From positions 1-14,561 of the forward strand of contig CAMYNC010000095.1 of the NCBI GenBank assembly GCA_947259685.1: a stretch of 14,561 bases of DNA. The letters run 5' to 3'. This document shows, one piece after another, positions 14,477 to 14,561 of the stretch (positions are counted from its first letter, which is position 1; every line of letters begins with the position of its first letter). Position numbers and translations under genes: made by a program. The notes below the pieces were generated by a model. The model had not been told where the DNA came from and made no database searches. It saw only the letters and a list, made by a program, of their open reading frames with translations. This DNA is from an uncultured Desulfuromonadales bacterium (GTDB lineage Bacteria; Desulfobacterota; Desulfuromonadia; Desulfuromonadales; Geopsychrobacteraceae).

Positions 14477-14561
14477 ATGAAAAGCTGTTTGTTATTAAGT
14501 GTTATCTTGTTGGCAGTAGTGGTTGGTCCACTGTCAGCGGCCGGGGTTCGTCAAGAACTGG
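14477..14561 (+). CDS. Secreted protein, start only; probable solute-binding protein of the ABC importer
   Basis: Only 28 codons are in the window. ATG 14477 is preceded by GGGAGG. The N-terminus MKSCLLLSVILLAVVVGPLS is a signal peptide, with a likely cleavage after LSAA. C4 is too near the start to be a lipobox. Position 21 bases after the permease gene is typical of a periplasmic amino-acid-binding protein, but nothing of the mature part beyond GVRQEL is visible, so this is inference from context. Confidence 0.6.
   Translation, partial: MKSCLLLSVILLAVVVGPLSAAGVRQEL

Noticed and set aside
1..14561. CRISPR arrays, tRNA or rRNA genes, transposases
   Set aside because: Read on both strands; no regularly spaced identical repeats, cloverleaf-like segments with conserved arms, or transposase motifs were seen.

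Overview
The window reads as a piece of a Gram-negative, probably anaerobic, Desulfuromonadales-type (deltaproteobacterial) chromosome. This rests on the mix of genes: ApbE with NusG-domain-II and Gx-family proteins, DUF445, DUF815, lipoproteins and a type VI secretion cargo pair. It also rests on G/C-rich codon use with many Asp/Glu/Leu/Gln-rich proteins. The taxonomic call is an inference; there is no rRNA or other marker here.

Left end (1-2630, minus strand): a PAAR-like DUF4150 spike-tip protein overlaps by ATGA a very long reading frame that runs off the window at base 1 (666 codons without a stop). This frame looks like a VasX-N-type type VI effector whose C-terminal toxic part lies outside. 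A divergent intergenic region (2631-2937) separates it from the plus-strand genes.

Middle (2938-10164, plus strand): yajQ; rimO (ribosomal protein S12 methylthiotransferase); then a tight run of apbE, a NusG-domain-II membrane protein, a Gx-family membrane protein and an OmpA-like lipoprotein; then a sugar-phosphate nucleotidyltransferase and a DUF445 membrane protein. The apbE-NusG_II-Gx trio is a recurrent set linked to extracytoplasmic flavin/quinone redox chemistry.

Accessory island (10346-12110): an AAA/ABC-type ATPase of the OLD/AAA15 kind and a small protein with a TOPRIM-like acidic pattern. They are only 10 bases apart, with visibly more A/T-rich codons than the flanks. This looks like a two-gene defence-type cassette inserted between housekeeping genes.

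Right end (12125-14561): a DUF815 ATPase gene carrying two independent lesions (the Walker A lysine replaced by glutamate, and a frameshift that cuts off the C-terminus), msrA, a polar amino-acid ABC permease with no ordinary start codon at its expected position, and the first 28 codons of a secreted, probably solute-binding, protein.

Three long nested imperfect palindromes (120-157 bp) lie immediately after the stop codons of yajQ, the nucleotidyltransferase and msrA. Two of them share a GCGGC...GCCTC core hairpin whose stem differs by compensatory changes. Together with the ATPase/TOPRIM pair and the doubly damaged DUF815 gene, they are the least ordinary content of the window. No tRNA, rRNA, CRISPR array or transposase was seen.
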